Source of the DNA: Klebsiella pneumoniae
GTDB lineage: Bacteria > Pseudomonadota > Gammaproteobacteria > Pseudomonadales > Pseudohongiellaceae
NCBI GenBank assembly: GCA_945869725.1
Contig: CAMBPO010000080.1
Span: 1 to 9,562 of the forward strand
Reading direction: 5' to 3'
DNA: 9,562 bases
How positions within the stretch are numbered: position 1 is the first letter of the stretch; the number at the start of each line of letters is the position of its first letter. The position numbers and the translations under genes are program-made. Below are positions 1-6,528 of the stretch, piece by piece. Below the pieces are notes generated by a model. That model was not told where the DNA came from and ran no database searches. It was given only the letters and a program-made list of their open reading frames with translations.

Positions 1-1592
1 CCTATCTTGTTGTCAAAGTCGTAATGAAACAAGCGCGTATTGAGGGTGCCTGCATCACCGGGCAAGCGGTAATCCAGCGTGATTTCGGTGCGGATACTTT
101 CTTCCGGACTCAGTTCAGGGTTGCCGGCCATGGTGTCCTGATCATCATCACGCTCATTAACAGAGCGCGAGAAATCCGCAAATGTGAGTTGTGAAATAAA
201 CTGCTCTAGCGTGGCATTCAGTTGCAGCGAGCTATTGATATTAAAACGAAAGTCCAGCTTTGGTTTGATGAAGTTGAAGTCACGGGTGCGCGAAACATCG
301 CCGGTCTGGGCAATTTCGGAATATTCCGCCACCAGCGTGCTTTCCAGTGTCATCCGTGGGTTTATCTGCCAGTTGTGCACGGCAAAGGGCTCATACCGAA
401 CCTCTTCAACAAGCGACGATGCGTTGGGCAAAATCAGCGGCGTGAGTCCGCCAAACGCGGCAACGCCGGGTGCGCTGGTGCGGACACCCTGGCGAAGATC
501 GGAGTACTGTGTGGTCTGTGCCCGCTCAAATCCGAGCTCCAGCCCCTGAGATTCAGAGACCGTAAACGTGTACGACGAGCGCGCAATTTTTTCCTGATAA
601 CGACTGGCGGTGTCCAGGAACAGCAGCTTGTTGCCAATGTCGGTTGGCGTAGTTGACCGGTAACGTTCGCGGGTGGTGTTGTTGGTGCGCTGATTGGAAA
701 TGTACAGGAACTTCAGTCGGCTGCCGTTAGCAAACCGTCGTTCATAGTCACCGCCCAGTTCCCAGTTCTCTGCGGTCGCGGGGATGTCTTCGCGTTCGTA
801 GTAGGTGACGGGGATCGCCGGCACAAGGTCAACGATGTTGCGGAACAGAGTGATCGGTGGATCCTGTTCGCCATAAAGCACGTTAAATGCCAGCCGATCA
901 TTGTCGGTCAGCGCGAAGGTAAGATTACTGTTTAATGAATAGTTCATCTGATCGCGGTAGCGGTCGATGGCAACGGTATCGTTGGGTGAAAAATTCCCCC
1001 GCACGCTGGTTTCAAAACTCTGAAAGTGTTCGTACCCACTGGTGGCCTGGCCGCTCACCACATAGTTCAGGCGTCCATTTTGTCCGCTCAATGCCATGGA
1101 TCCGCCCGGCCGCAAGGTGCCGTCGTGATAGTGAGTGGCGTTGACTTCGGTGGAAAGGCTGCTGGTGGGCAGCGCTTCAAGCAACACAATATTGACAATC
1201 TGGCCGCTATTCTGCACATCGAGGTCACTTGATGAGCCGCGTATGATCTCGATGCGGGCAACCTGGCTTGACGGTATGCGGGCCAGTTGGGCGCGTGCCT
1301 CGTTAGCTTTGCCGGCCATACGTTTGCCATCGATCAGAATCTGCGCGCTGGCACCCAGGCCGCGATTGCCATCGCTGGAGACGGAAGACACGCCGCCACC
1401 AGCGAGAATCATTTCAATGCCGGGTACACGGTCGAGCATATCGTTGACCGTCAGTGCGCCGAACTCATTGAAGAATTCGGCGTCGTAACTGACCGTAGAA
1501 TCAGTGTCAGGCGCTTGGGCCAGAACCCCCGAAATGGCACAAGACAGACAAAATGCAGTAGTTCTGGCTATCAGACGCTTTACGCTGTGCAT
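1..1592 (-). CDS. TonB-dependent outer-membrane receptor (3' end cut by the window edge)
   Basis: This is an outer-membrane receptor that would take up a large or scarce ligand using energy from TonB-ExbB-ExbD. The frame is open for 530 codons with no stop from the ATG at 1592 to the window edge. Residues 1-25 form a Sec signal peptide (KR at 5-6, hydrophobic core, probable cut after VLA). Residues about 45-137 are the plug domain: VNDMLDRVPGIEM, then ILIDGKRMAGK at 85-95, then RIPSSQVARIEIIRGSSSDL and GQIVNIV. The rest is alternating aromatic and polar strands typical of the 22-strand barrel, with the family motif AGNPELSPEES near residue 490. Usual length is 700-900 residues, so the C-terminal third is missing. 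An AGGA ribosome site lies at 1600-1603, seven bases before the start. The gene is divergent from the MarR regulator, which may control it. The ligand cannot be told from sequence; there is no clear TonB box in the short segment after the signal peptide. Confidence 0.9.
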   Translation of the reverse strand, partial: MHSVKRLIARTTAFCLSCAISGVLAQAPDTDSTVSYDAEFFNEFGALTVNDMLDRVPGIEMILAGGGVSSVSSDGNRGLGASAQILIDGKRMAGKANEARAQLARIPSSQVARIEIIRGSSSDLDVQNSGQIVNIVLLEALPTSSLSTEVNATHYHDGTLRPGGSMALSGQNGRLNYVVSGQATSGYEHFQSFETSVRGNFSPNDTVAIDRYRDQMNYSLNSNLTFALTDNDRLAFNVLYGEQDPPITLFRNIVDLVPAIPVTYYEREDIPATAENWELGGDYERRFANGSRLKFLYISNQRTNNTTRERYRSTTPTDIGNKLLFLDTASRYQEKIARSSYTFTVSESQGLELGFERAQTTQYSDLRQGVRTSAPGVAAFGGLTPLILPNASSLVEEVRYEPFAVHNWQINPRMTLESTLVAEYSEIAQTGDVSRTRDFNFIKPKLDFRFNINSSLQLNATLEQFISQLTFADFSRSVNERDDDQDTMAGNPELSPEESIRTEITLDYRLPGDAGTLNTRLFHYDFDNKI

Positions 1593-1634
1593 ACGTTTAT
1601 CCTCGTTATTCTTTGTATTCTTGTTGAGTTAAAC

Positions 1635-1647
1635 GCTACAGTGTAGC
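1635..1647. promoter_or_regulatory. Inverted repeat GCTACA-G-TGTAGC, candidate operator
   Basis: A perfect inverted repeat of six bases per arm around one central base lies 43 bases upstream of the receptor start, in the gap shared with the MarR gene. Its centre (1641) is about 19.5 bases from that of the palindrome at 1654-1667, close to two helical turns, so two dimers could bind the same face. It contains the same TACA/TGTA units as the second site. MarR proteins bind such dyads as dimers; assignment to this regulator is inferred from position. Confidence 0.45.
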
Positions 1648-1653
1648 CCTAAA

Positions 1654-1667
1654 CGTGTATATACACG
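1654..1667. promoter_or_regulatory. Perfect 14-base palindrome CGTGTATATACACG, candidate operator
   Basis: The two halves CGTGTAT and ATACACG are exact reverse complements with no spacer. It lies between the divergent receptor and MarR genes, 61 bases from the receptor start and about 100 from the regulator start. Length and symmetry suit a dimeric winged-helix regulator. Together with the neighbouring repeat it is the best operator candidate in the window. That the MarR protein encoded next door is the binder is an inference. Confidence 0.5.
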
Positions 1668-1713
1668 ACATGTGTCTTTTTGTGACGCCGCACACTGCGA
1701 TAGCCTGACGGTG

Positions 1714-1741
1714 TTGTACGCAAGAGGGTTTGCACTACAAT
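1714..1741 (+). promoter_or_regulatory. Possible sigma-70 promoter of the MarR gene
   Basis: A -10 like hexamer TACAAT (1736-1741, five of six consensus bases) follows a weaker -35 candidate TTGTAC (1714-1719, three of six) with a 16-base spacer. Transcription would begin near 1748, about 20 bases before the ATG at 1769. The -35 match is poor, so only the -10 is persuasive. No comparably good promoter was seen for the receptor on the other strand. Confidence 0.4.
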
Positions 1742-1768
1742 ACCGGCTCCTTCTGAAAGGCGTTGATA

Positions 1769-2257
1769 ATGACCAGTATAGAAAAGCTGCCATCGGATTT
1801 GCTCCAGGCACCCGACGATGGTCCCTGTAATCTGTTTTTCCTTCGCAGTGCAGCGCGCGCGGTCAGCCGACAGTATTCGGCTGTGATGAAAGGCTGTGGT
1901 CTGCAACCAAACCAGTTCAGTCTGTTGTTTATCCTCGCCAACTCAGGTCCGTTATCAATTACTGAACTCGCCGGCAAAATGGATCTTGATCGCACATCCA
2001 TGAGTCGCAATCTGAGTACGCTGCAAAAACAGGGGCTGATTGCAGTTGCCGAGGAAGGCTGGCATCGCACCCGAGCTGTCAGCATTACCGCTGGAGGTGC
2101 TGCCCTGCTGGACAAAGGCATGCCGCTGTGGAGGCAGGCTCAGCGCGAGTTTGCCGGGCACATGGGCCAGGCGGATACTGCTGCGCTGATGGCATTACTG
2201 ATGAGAGCGTCTTTAGTCCCTGCGCAGGATCAGTCGGCATATTCCCCGGATGAGTAA
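1769..2257 (+). CDS. MarR-family transcriptional regulator
   Basis: This is a 162-residue winged-helix DNA-binding protein, the normal MarR length. After a short tail comes the dimerisation helix (LRSAARAVSRQYSAVM, 25-40), then helices leading to the recognition region LSITELAGKMDLDRTSMSRN (62-81) and the wing around 92-107 (AVAEEGWHRTRAVSITAGG). DRTSMSRNLSTLQKQGLI is the characteristic recognition-helix stretch. The ATG at 1769 is preferred because GAAAGG (1755-1760) lies eight bases before it; an in-frame TTG at 1763 would leave only two bases. Cys20 and Cys43 flank the dimerisation helix and could be redox-active, but this is speculative. It lies between a divergent TonB-dependent receptor and a downstream molybdenum hydroxylase operon on the same strand, so it probably represses one or both in response to a small, perhaps aromatic, ligand. 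MarR members vary widely in ligand, so none is assigned. Confidence 0.9.
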   Translation: MTSIEKLPSDLLQAPDDGPCNLFFLRSAARAVSRQYSAVMKGCGLQPNQFSLLFILANSGPLSITELAGKMDLDRTSMSRNLSTLQKQGLIAVAEEGWHRTRAVSITAGGAALLDKGMPLWRQAQREFAGHMGQADTAALMALLMRASLVPAQDQSAYSPDE

Positions 2258-2322
2258 AAATTTAATCAACCAATTGTGACTTTTTATCCTAACGACTTGA
2301 ACATTTTGCCAACAAAGCATAG

Positions 2323-2338
2323 CCTTCAGGGTTGAAGG
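2323..2338 (+). promoter_or_regulatory. Small hairpin in the leader of the molybdenum hydroxylase operon
   Basis: CCTTCA and TGAAGG are perfect six-base arms around a GGGT loop, in the 128-base gap between the MarR gene and the first oxidase subunit. It has no following T-tract, so it is not a standard terminator for the regulator gene. A weak -35-like TTGAAC lies at 2297-2302, with no good -10 at the right distance. The gap therefore holds either a weak separate promoter or simply a read-through leader; nothing stronger can be supported. Confidence 0.2.
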
Positions 2339-2385
2339 GCTTGTACCTCCGATAACCACAAAAATCAGTAGTGGAGAAATCTTCC

Positions 2386-2973
2386 GTGACCCCAAGACTA
2401 ACTCGCAGACGATTCATCAAGAGCGTCATATTCTCAGGTGCCGCTCTGTCAACCGGCGCTGGGTTTTACCTCACGTCGGCTCAAAGCAGGCAGGCAGGTG
2501 CCGTTGAGCGCCTCGTTTCCCTGAATATCAATGGCCGTACCCGCCGTGTCGATGTTATGCCTCAGGAAACTCTGGCGTATACGCTGCGCTACAAACTGGG
2601 CCTGACGGGCACCAAAATTGGTTGCAACCGCGGCGAATGCGGCTCATGCACCGTGACCATCAGTGATGTTACCCATTACGCCTGCTCTACTTTGACCCAC
2701 TCGGTTAAGGACAAGGCAGTAATGACCGTTGAAGGTCTGCGTGCCGAAGATGGCACACTGCACGCGGTACAGGCGGCGTTTATTGCTGAACTGAGCCCAC
2801 AGTGCGGTTTCTGCACCCCCGGCCAGATCATGTCTGCGGTGGCGCTTCTGAAGACCAATCCACGACCGACTCGCGACGAGGCACGCCAGGCGCTGTCCGG
2901 TAATCTGTGTCGCTGCGGTGCTTACGATCACTATCTGAACGGCGTGATGCGCGCCTCGGGGCAACTGTCATGA
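2386..2973 (+). CDS. Tat-exported [2Fe-2S] subunit of a xanthine oxidase-family molybdenum hydroxylase (PaoA-like)
   Basis: This 195-residue small subunit carries electrons from the molybdenum centre to FAD through two [2Fe-2S] clusters. A twin-arginine signal opens it: TRRRFIK at 6-12 followed by the hydrophobic stretch VIFSGAALSTGAGFYL. The N-terminal plant-ferredoxin cluster uses Cys80, 85, 88 and 100 (CNRGECGSC...C). The C-terminal helical domain holds the second with Cys140, 143, 175 and 177 (CGFC and CRC). All eight cysteines are present. The GTG at 2386 is chosen because GGAG at 2373-2376 lies nine bases ahead; an in-frame GTG at 2371 has no ribosome site and would push the Tat motif further in. 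The stop overlaps the next start in ATGA, indicating translational coupling. Family precedent is E. coli PaoA, the only exported subunit of PaoABC. The substrate is unknown; aldehydes or N-heterocycles are typical for the family. Confidence 0.92.
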   Translation: MTPRLTRRRFIKSVIFSGAALSTGAGFYLTSAQSRQAGAVERLVSLNINGRTRRVDVMPQETLAYTLRYKLGLTGTKIGCNRGECGSCTVTISDVTHYACSTLTHSVKDKAVMTVEGLRAEDGTLHAVQAAFIAELSPQCGFCTPGQIMSAVALLKTNPRPTRDEARQALSGNLCRCGAYDHYLNGVMRASGQLS

Positions 2974-5414
2974 CATATAAACTAATTGGCAAGGACTTCA
3001 CTCCACCGGATATCGAAGGCAAAGTCACCGGCGAAGCGCGTTACGCCGAGGATTTCAAAAAAGAAGGCATGGTGTTCGCACGACTGTTGACCAGTCCGCT
3101 GCCAGCCGGCCGGATCGTCAGCATTGACTACTCAGAAGCACTGGCAATGGAAGGCGTGGTTGGAATTCTGACCACAGAAGACCTGCCGCAACCGGCTGCC
3201 CCTGCTAACCCCTCATTGGCCTCTGACGAGATCACCTATCTGGGTCAGCCGATTCTGGCAATCGCAGCGGTCACTGAACAGATCGCTGAAAACGCCCTCG
3301 AAAAAATCCGTATCGAATTTGAGCGTCGTCCGTTTGTAGTCGACCCGCTTGATACATTGGTTGAGGGTGGTCCAAACCCCTACCCGAAAGGCAACACATT
3401 GGTCCGTACCGGTGGTGCAGCGGCGGCAGGTACTACTCAGTCCGGTACTGACGTGCAGGAAATCAAATGGCCACGCGATGCGATCAATGCGTTCCGCGCC
3501 GGCCGTGATCCGGGCCCGAACGTGCCGTGGGGCGCGGAGTGGGTATTTGGTGAGTTGGATGCTGAGTTTGCCCAGTGCACCTCAATTGTTGAAGAGCCCT
3601 TTGTGACCATCGGTCAGTCGCACCACGCGCTGGAATCGCGCACCGGTATGGCTTATTGGGAAAATGGCCGTTGTTTCTTCTACGGCTCACTCCAGAGTCA
3701 CACCATTGGTATCCCTGCGCTGGCAGGCATGCTGGGCGTCGATCCGGCTAATCTGGTATTCATCAACGAAAACACCGGTGGTGGTTTCGGCGGCAAAATT
3801 TTCCCATACCCCATCATGGCGGTTACCGGTCATCTGGCTCGCAAGGTCAATCGCCCGGTTCAGTTGCGTATTACCCGTGAAGAGGAGTTTTACATCGGAC
3901 ACGCCCGTGCCGGTATGCAGGGCTGGATGAAACTGGGCCTGAAAGCCAACGGTGATGTGGGCGCGATCGACATGATTGTGATCGGCGACGCCGGTTCAGG
4001 TGGTGGTGCCAGCGGTCCCGGCGCGGCCAACTTTGTGTCGCTGATGCTGCAGCCTGCAGCCATGCGTTTCCGTGGAATCTCTCTGTACACCAACACTGCT
4101 CCCCGTGCTGCACAGCGCGGCCCGGGCGAAAACGAAATGGCAACTGCACTGTCACCCATCTATGACAAGGCCATCAAGATGGCAGGTCTGGATCGTGTTC
4201 AGGTGAAAATTCAGAACGCACCAGACAGCACCGGTACTATCGGGCCACAGCGTGGCACCTTGACCGGATCCTGGTTCCCGCAAGCGATTGCGCAGGGTGC
4301 TGAAATGTTTAACTGGCAGGAGCGTAGCCAGCTTTCCGGTCGCCGTAATGGCACCAAAGTCACCGGCATCGGCGTGGGCATGGGTTATCACTCTGCGGGC
4401 GCCAGCGGTTATGACGGTCTGTGCCGTATTGGTACTGATGGCAAACTCTATCTGCACACCGGCGTAGGTAACCTCGGAACGTACTCGTACGCTGCCGTTG
4501 TCCGCGCTGCTGCTGAAGTGTTGAAAGTTGAGTGGGAAAACTGCGAAATCGTGCGTGGTAACAGCGATCTGCATCTGCCATGGAGTACCTTCCAGGCAGG
4601 TAGTAACACCATGTTTACCGAAGTGCGTACCAATAACATCGCTGCACTGGATGCGGTTCGCAAGCTCAAGCAGATTGCTGCCACTGATCTGGGTGGTGAA
4701 GCGGCTGAGTACGACATTGACGGGCAGCGCGTGTTCCGTATCAGTGACCCGACTCAGGGTCTGACGTACGCTCAGGCGGCTCAACGTGCAGTTGAACTGG
4801 GCGGCGAGTACAGTGGCCAGACTTATCCGGAAGATCTGAATGCGATCACTGCCCGTTCTGTGCAGGGTCTGGCTGGCACAGGCCTGATCGGCGTCGGCAA
4901 AGACACTCGTCACACCGGCACTGTGCCGTCAATGACAGTTGGTTTTATGCAGATCGAACTGGATACATTGACTGGCAAGTACGACATTATCGACTACGCC
5001 TGTGTTGCGGACTGCGGCACGATTGTTCACCCGATGGGCTTCAGCCAGAGTATGCGTGGCGGCGGAGTCTGGGGCGTGGGTCTGGCAGGTTACGAGCGTC
5101 TGGTCTATGACACTCAGAATGGTTTGCCAGCCAACGTAGGACTTCACCAGGCCAAAATTCCAACCTATCTGGATGTGCCGATAACAACTCAGCATGGTGC
5201 AACCAACATTCCTGATCCACAAAGCCCGGTTGGCTCTCGTGGTGTCGGTGAACCAAGTCAGGGTTGTGCCTGTGCGGCACTGGCCAGTGCGATTTCTGAC
5301 GCGCTGGACGGACATCAGTTTGGCCGTGCTCCGGTCACCGCAGATATGATTATCAATCATGTCGCGCAGGTTGATCATTTCAACACCGGCAACCTAAAAA
5401 CAAATACATTCTGA
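2970..5414 (+). CDS. Molybdopterin-binding catalytic subunit of a xanthine oxidase-family hydroxylase
   Basis: This 814-residue large subunit binds the molybdenum cofactor and performs the hydroxylation, with water as the oxygen source. Residues 1-125 are the a/b-hammerhead domain (KVTGEARYAEDF near 18-29). Cofactor contacts visible are GGGFGGK (270-276), QRGPGENE (382-389) and CGTIVHP; GSRGVGEPSQG near 755-765 carries the expected catalytic base Glu761. Where many homologues have a GQG turn this one has GVGNLGTYS (498-506). Residues about 135-190 form an insertion rich in Gly, Pro and Asn between the hammerhead and the EWVFGELDAEF strand, which explains the length above the usual 730-780. 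The start at 2970 follows from the ATGA overlap with the small subunit; in-frame codons further upstream lie inside that gene. No signal peptide is present, so export would rely on the Tat signal of the small subunit. The substrate cannot be assigned. Confidence 0.93.
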   Translation: MTYKLIGKDFTPPDIEGKVTGEARYAEDFKKEGMVFARLLTSPLPAGRIVSIDYSEALAMEGVVGILTTEDLPQPAAPANPSLASDEITYLGQPILAIAAVTEQIAENALEKIRIEFERRPFVVDPLDTLVEGGPNPYPKGNTLVRTGGAAAAGTTQSGTDVQEIKWPRDAINAFRAGRDPGPNVPWGAEWVFGELDAEFAQCTSIVEEPFVTIGQSHHALESRTGMAYWENGRCFFYGSLQSHTIGIPALAGMLGVDPANLVFINENTGGGFGGKIFPYPIMAVTGHLARKVNRPVQLRITREEEFYIGHARAGMQGWMKLGLKANGDVGAIDMIVIGDAGSGGGASGPGAANFVSLMLQPAAMRFRGISLYTNTAPRAAQRGPGENEMATALSPIYDKAIKMAGLDRVQVKIQNAPDSTGTIGPQRGTLTGSWFPQAIAQGAEMFNWQERSQLSGRRNGTKVTGIGVGMGYHSAGASGYDGLCRIGTDGKLYLHTGVGNLGTYSYAAVVRAAAEVLKVEWENCEIVRGNSDLHLPWSTFQAGSNTMFTEVRTNNIAALDAVRKLKQIAATDLGGEAAEYDIDGQRVFRISDPTQGLTYAQAAQRAVELGGEYSGQTYPEDLNAITARSVQGLAGTGLIGVGKDTRHTGTVPSMTVGFMQIELDTLTGKYDIIDYACVADCGTIVHPMGFSQSMRGGGVWGVGLAGYERLVYDTQNGLPANVGLHQAKIPTYLDVPITTQHGATNIPDPQSPVGSRGVGEPSQGCACAALASAISDALDGHQFGRAPVTADMIINHVAQVDHFNTGNLKTNTF

Positions 5415-5424
5415 GGGTTAGACT

Positions 5425-6414
5425 ATGGCAGGTTATGACAATATGCCCGATATGGAGCTCTACCAGCCGGTGCAGATCGACGATGCGCTGGCGCTGGCTG
5501 CCCGTCTGGCTGAACGCGGATGGTTAGTTGGTGGAGGCCAGGATACCTACGGATGGATCAAGGATCGCGCCAAGCGTCCGGAAGCGTTGATCGATCTGAA
5601 CGGTATCGAATCGTTGCGTGGTATCCGTGAGACTGAGGACGGCATCGAAATCGGTGCACTGACAACACTCACCGAGCTCGCAACCAACCCGATAGTAAAC
5701 GAGCGTTATTCTCTGCTCAGCAAGGCTGCATCCGTTGTCGCCAGTCCGCAGATCCGCAATGCCGGCACTGTAGGTGGCAACCTGGTACAAGACGTGCGTT
5801 GCTGGTACTACCGTCGTGGTCTGGACTGCTACCGTGCCGGTGGCAACCTCTGCTACGCCGATACACCAGAAGCTCAGAACCGAGAGCACGCGATTTTCGA
5901 AGCCAGTCGCTGCGTCGCAGTGACACCCAGTGACACAGGCCCTGCGCTGGTGGCACTGGAAGCTCAAATGGTCATCACCAGTGCCAGTGGCACGCGTGTG
6001 GTTCCTGCAGAGAGCTTCTTTGTTGGCCCGGAGATCAACATTGTTAAAACAACGGTACTGCGTGAGGGTGAAATCCTGACTGCTGTGCGTATTCCTGCCA
6101 AATGGGCAAATGCTGAGTTCTACCACGAAAAAGTTGCCGACCGTAACGTATGGGATTTTGCGCTGGTGAGTATCGCAGGTGCTCTGCGTATTGAAGGCGG
6201 CAACATCGTTGAGTCAAGCATTGTTTGTGGCGCTGTCCAGTGCACGCCACGTCGCCTGGCCTCAGTCGAGCGTGCCATTCAGGGGCAACCACGCAACGAA
6301 GCAACCGCAACGCTGGTTGCCGGTATGGCCAGCCAGGGCGCCAGCCCGCTGAACCAGAATGGTTTCAAGATGCCACTGATGGATAACCTGGTAACCAAAC
6401 TGCTGACAGCTTAA
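5425..6414 (+). CDS. FAD-binding subunit of the molybdenum hydroxylase, with a probable extra [4Fe-4S] site (PaoB/HcrB-like)
   Basis: This 329-residue medium subunit passes electrons to or from FAD. The PCMH-type FAD fold shows in VGGGQDTYGWIKD (35-47) and ASPQIRNAGTVGGNL (106-120), followed by the CO dehydrogenase flavoprotein C-terminal domain from about residue 220 (FYHEKVADRNVWDFALVSIA). Between them are four cysteines, Cys126, 135, 143 and 163, in RCWYYRRGLDC, GGNLC and RCVAVTPSD. The same region holds a [4Fe-4S] cluster in Thauera HcrB and E. coli PaoB, so a cluster is predicted here although the spacing (8, 7 and 19 residues between) differs from HcrB. The start has GAGG at 5413-5416, overlapping the previous stop, seven to eight bases ahead. 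It follows the large subunit by ten bases, making this the last gene of the operon, closed by a strong terminator. No signal peptide is seen. Confidence 0.92.
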   Translation: MAGYDNMPDMELYQPVQIDDALALAARLAERGWLVGGGQDTYGWIKDRAKRPEALIDLNGIESLRGIRETEDGIEIGALTTLTELATNPIVNERYSLLSKAASVVASPQIRNAGTVGGNLVQDVRCWYYRRGLDCYRAGGNLCYADTPEAQNREHAIFEASRCVAVTPSDTGPALVALEAQMVITSASGTRVVPAESFFVGPEINIVKTTVLREGEILTAVRIPAKWANAEFYHEKVADRNVWDFALVSIAGALRIEGGNIVESSIVCGAVQCTPRRLASVERAIQGQPRNEATATLVAGMASQGASPLNQNGFKMPLMDNLVTKLLTA

Positions 6415-6421
6415 ATAATGT

Positions 6422-6466
6422 AAAAAAGGGGACGGAGGCATCGTAGATACCTCCGTCCCCTTTTTT
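6422..6466. terminator. Bidirectional rho-independent terminator between convergent genes
   Basis: An 11-base perfect stem, GGGGACGGAGG (6428-6438) with CCTCCGTCCCC (6450-6460), is extended inside by three further pairs after one C-A mismatch and closed by a GTA loop. It is flanked by six A (6422-6427) and six T (6461-6466), so it has a U-tract in both directions. It starts eight bases after the FAD-subunit stop and lies 62 bases beyond the stop of the convergent serine hydrolase gene. The eight-base arm CCGTCCCC recurs at 6512-6519, which hints at a REP-like origin for this sequence. The rest of the gap to 6528 shows nothing else. Confidence 0.88.
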
Positions 6467-6528
6467 ATTTCGCAGATAGCTCCATTCCTTTTTTTGCAGG
6501 TGGTAGGGCTGCCGTCCCCAGGCACGAA

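Noticed and set aside
184..656. Plus-strand frames of 121 and 144 codons at the left end.
   Set aside because: They are antisense to the TonB-dependent receptor, whose minus-strand frame is open throughout with family motifs; they have no recognisable domains.
2907..2969. An upstream in-frame ATG that would lengthen the molybdenum subunit by 21 residues.
   Set aside because: The extension overlaps the CRC cluster-coding end of the small subunit and is arginine-rich shadow sequence; the ATGA overlap at 2970 gives the family-typical start.
4152..4913. Open frame of 253 codons on the minus strand inside the molybdenum subunit gene.
   Set aside because: It is fully antisense to a gene with clear family motifs, has no recognisable domain or ribosome site, and reflects codon bias of the real gene.
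5918..5936. Direct repeat of CAGTGACAC with a ten-base period.
   Set aside because: It lies inside the FAD subunit and encodes conserved family residues (AVTPSDTGP); a ten-base period is out of frame with codons and only two copies exist, so it is taken as chance.
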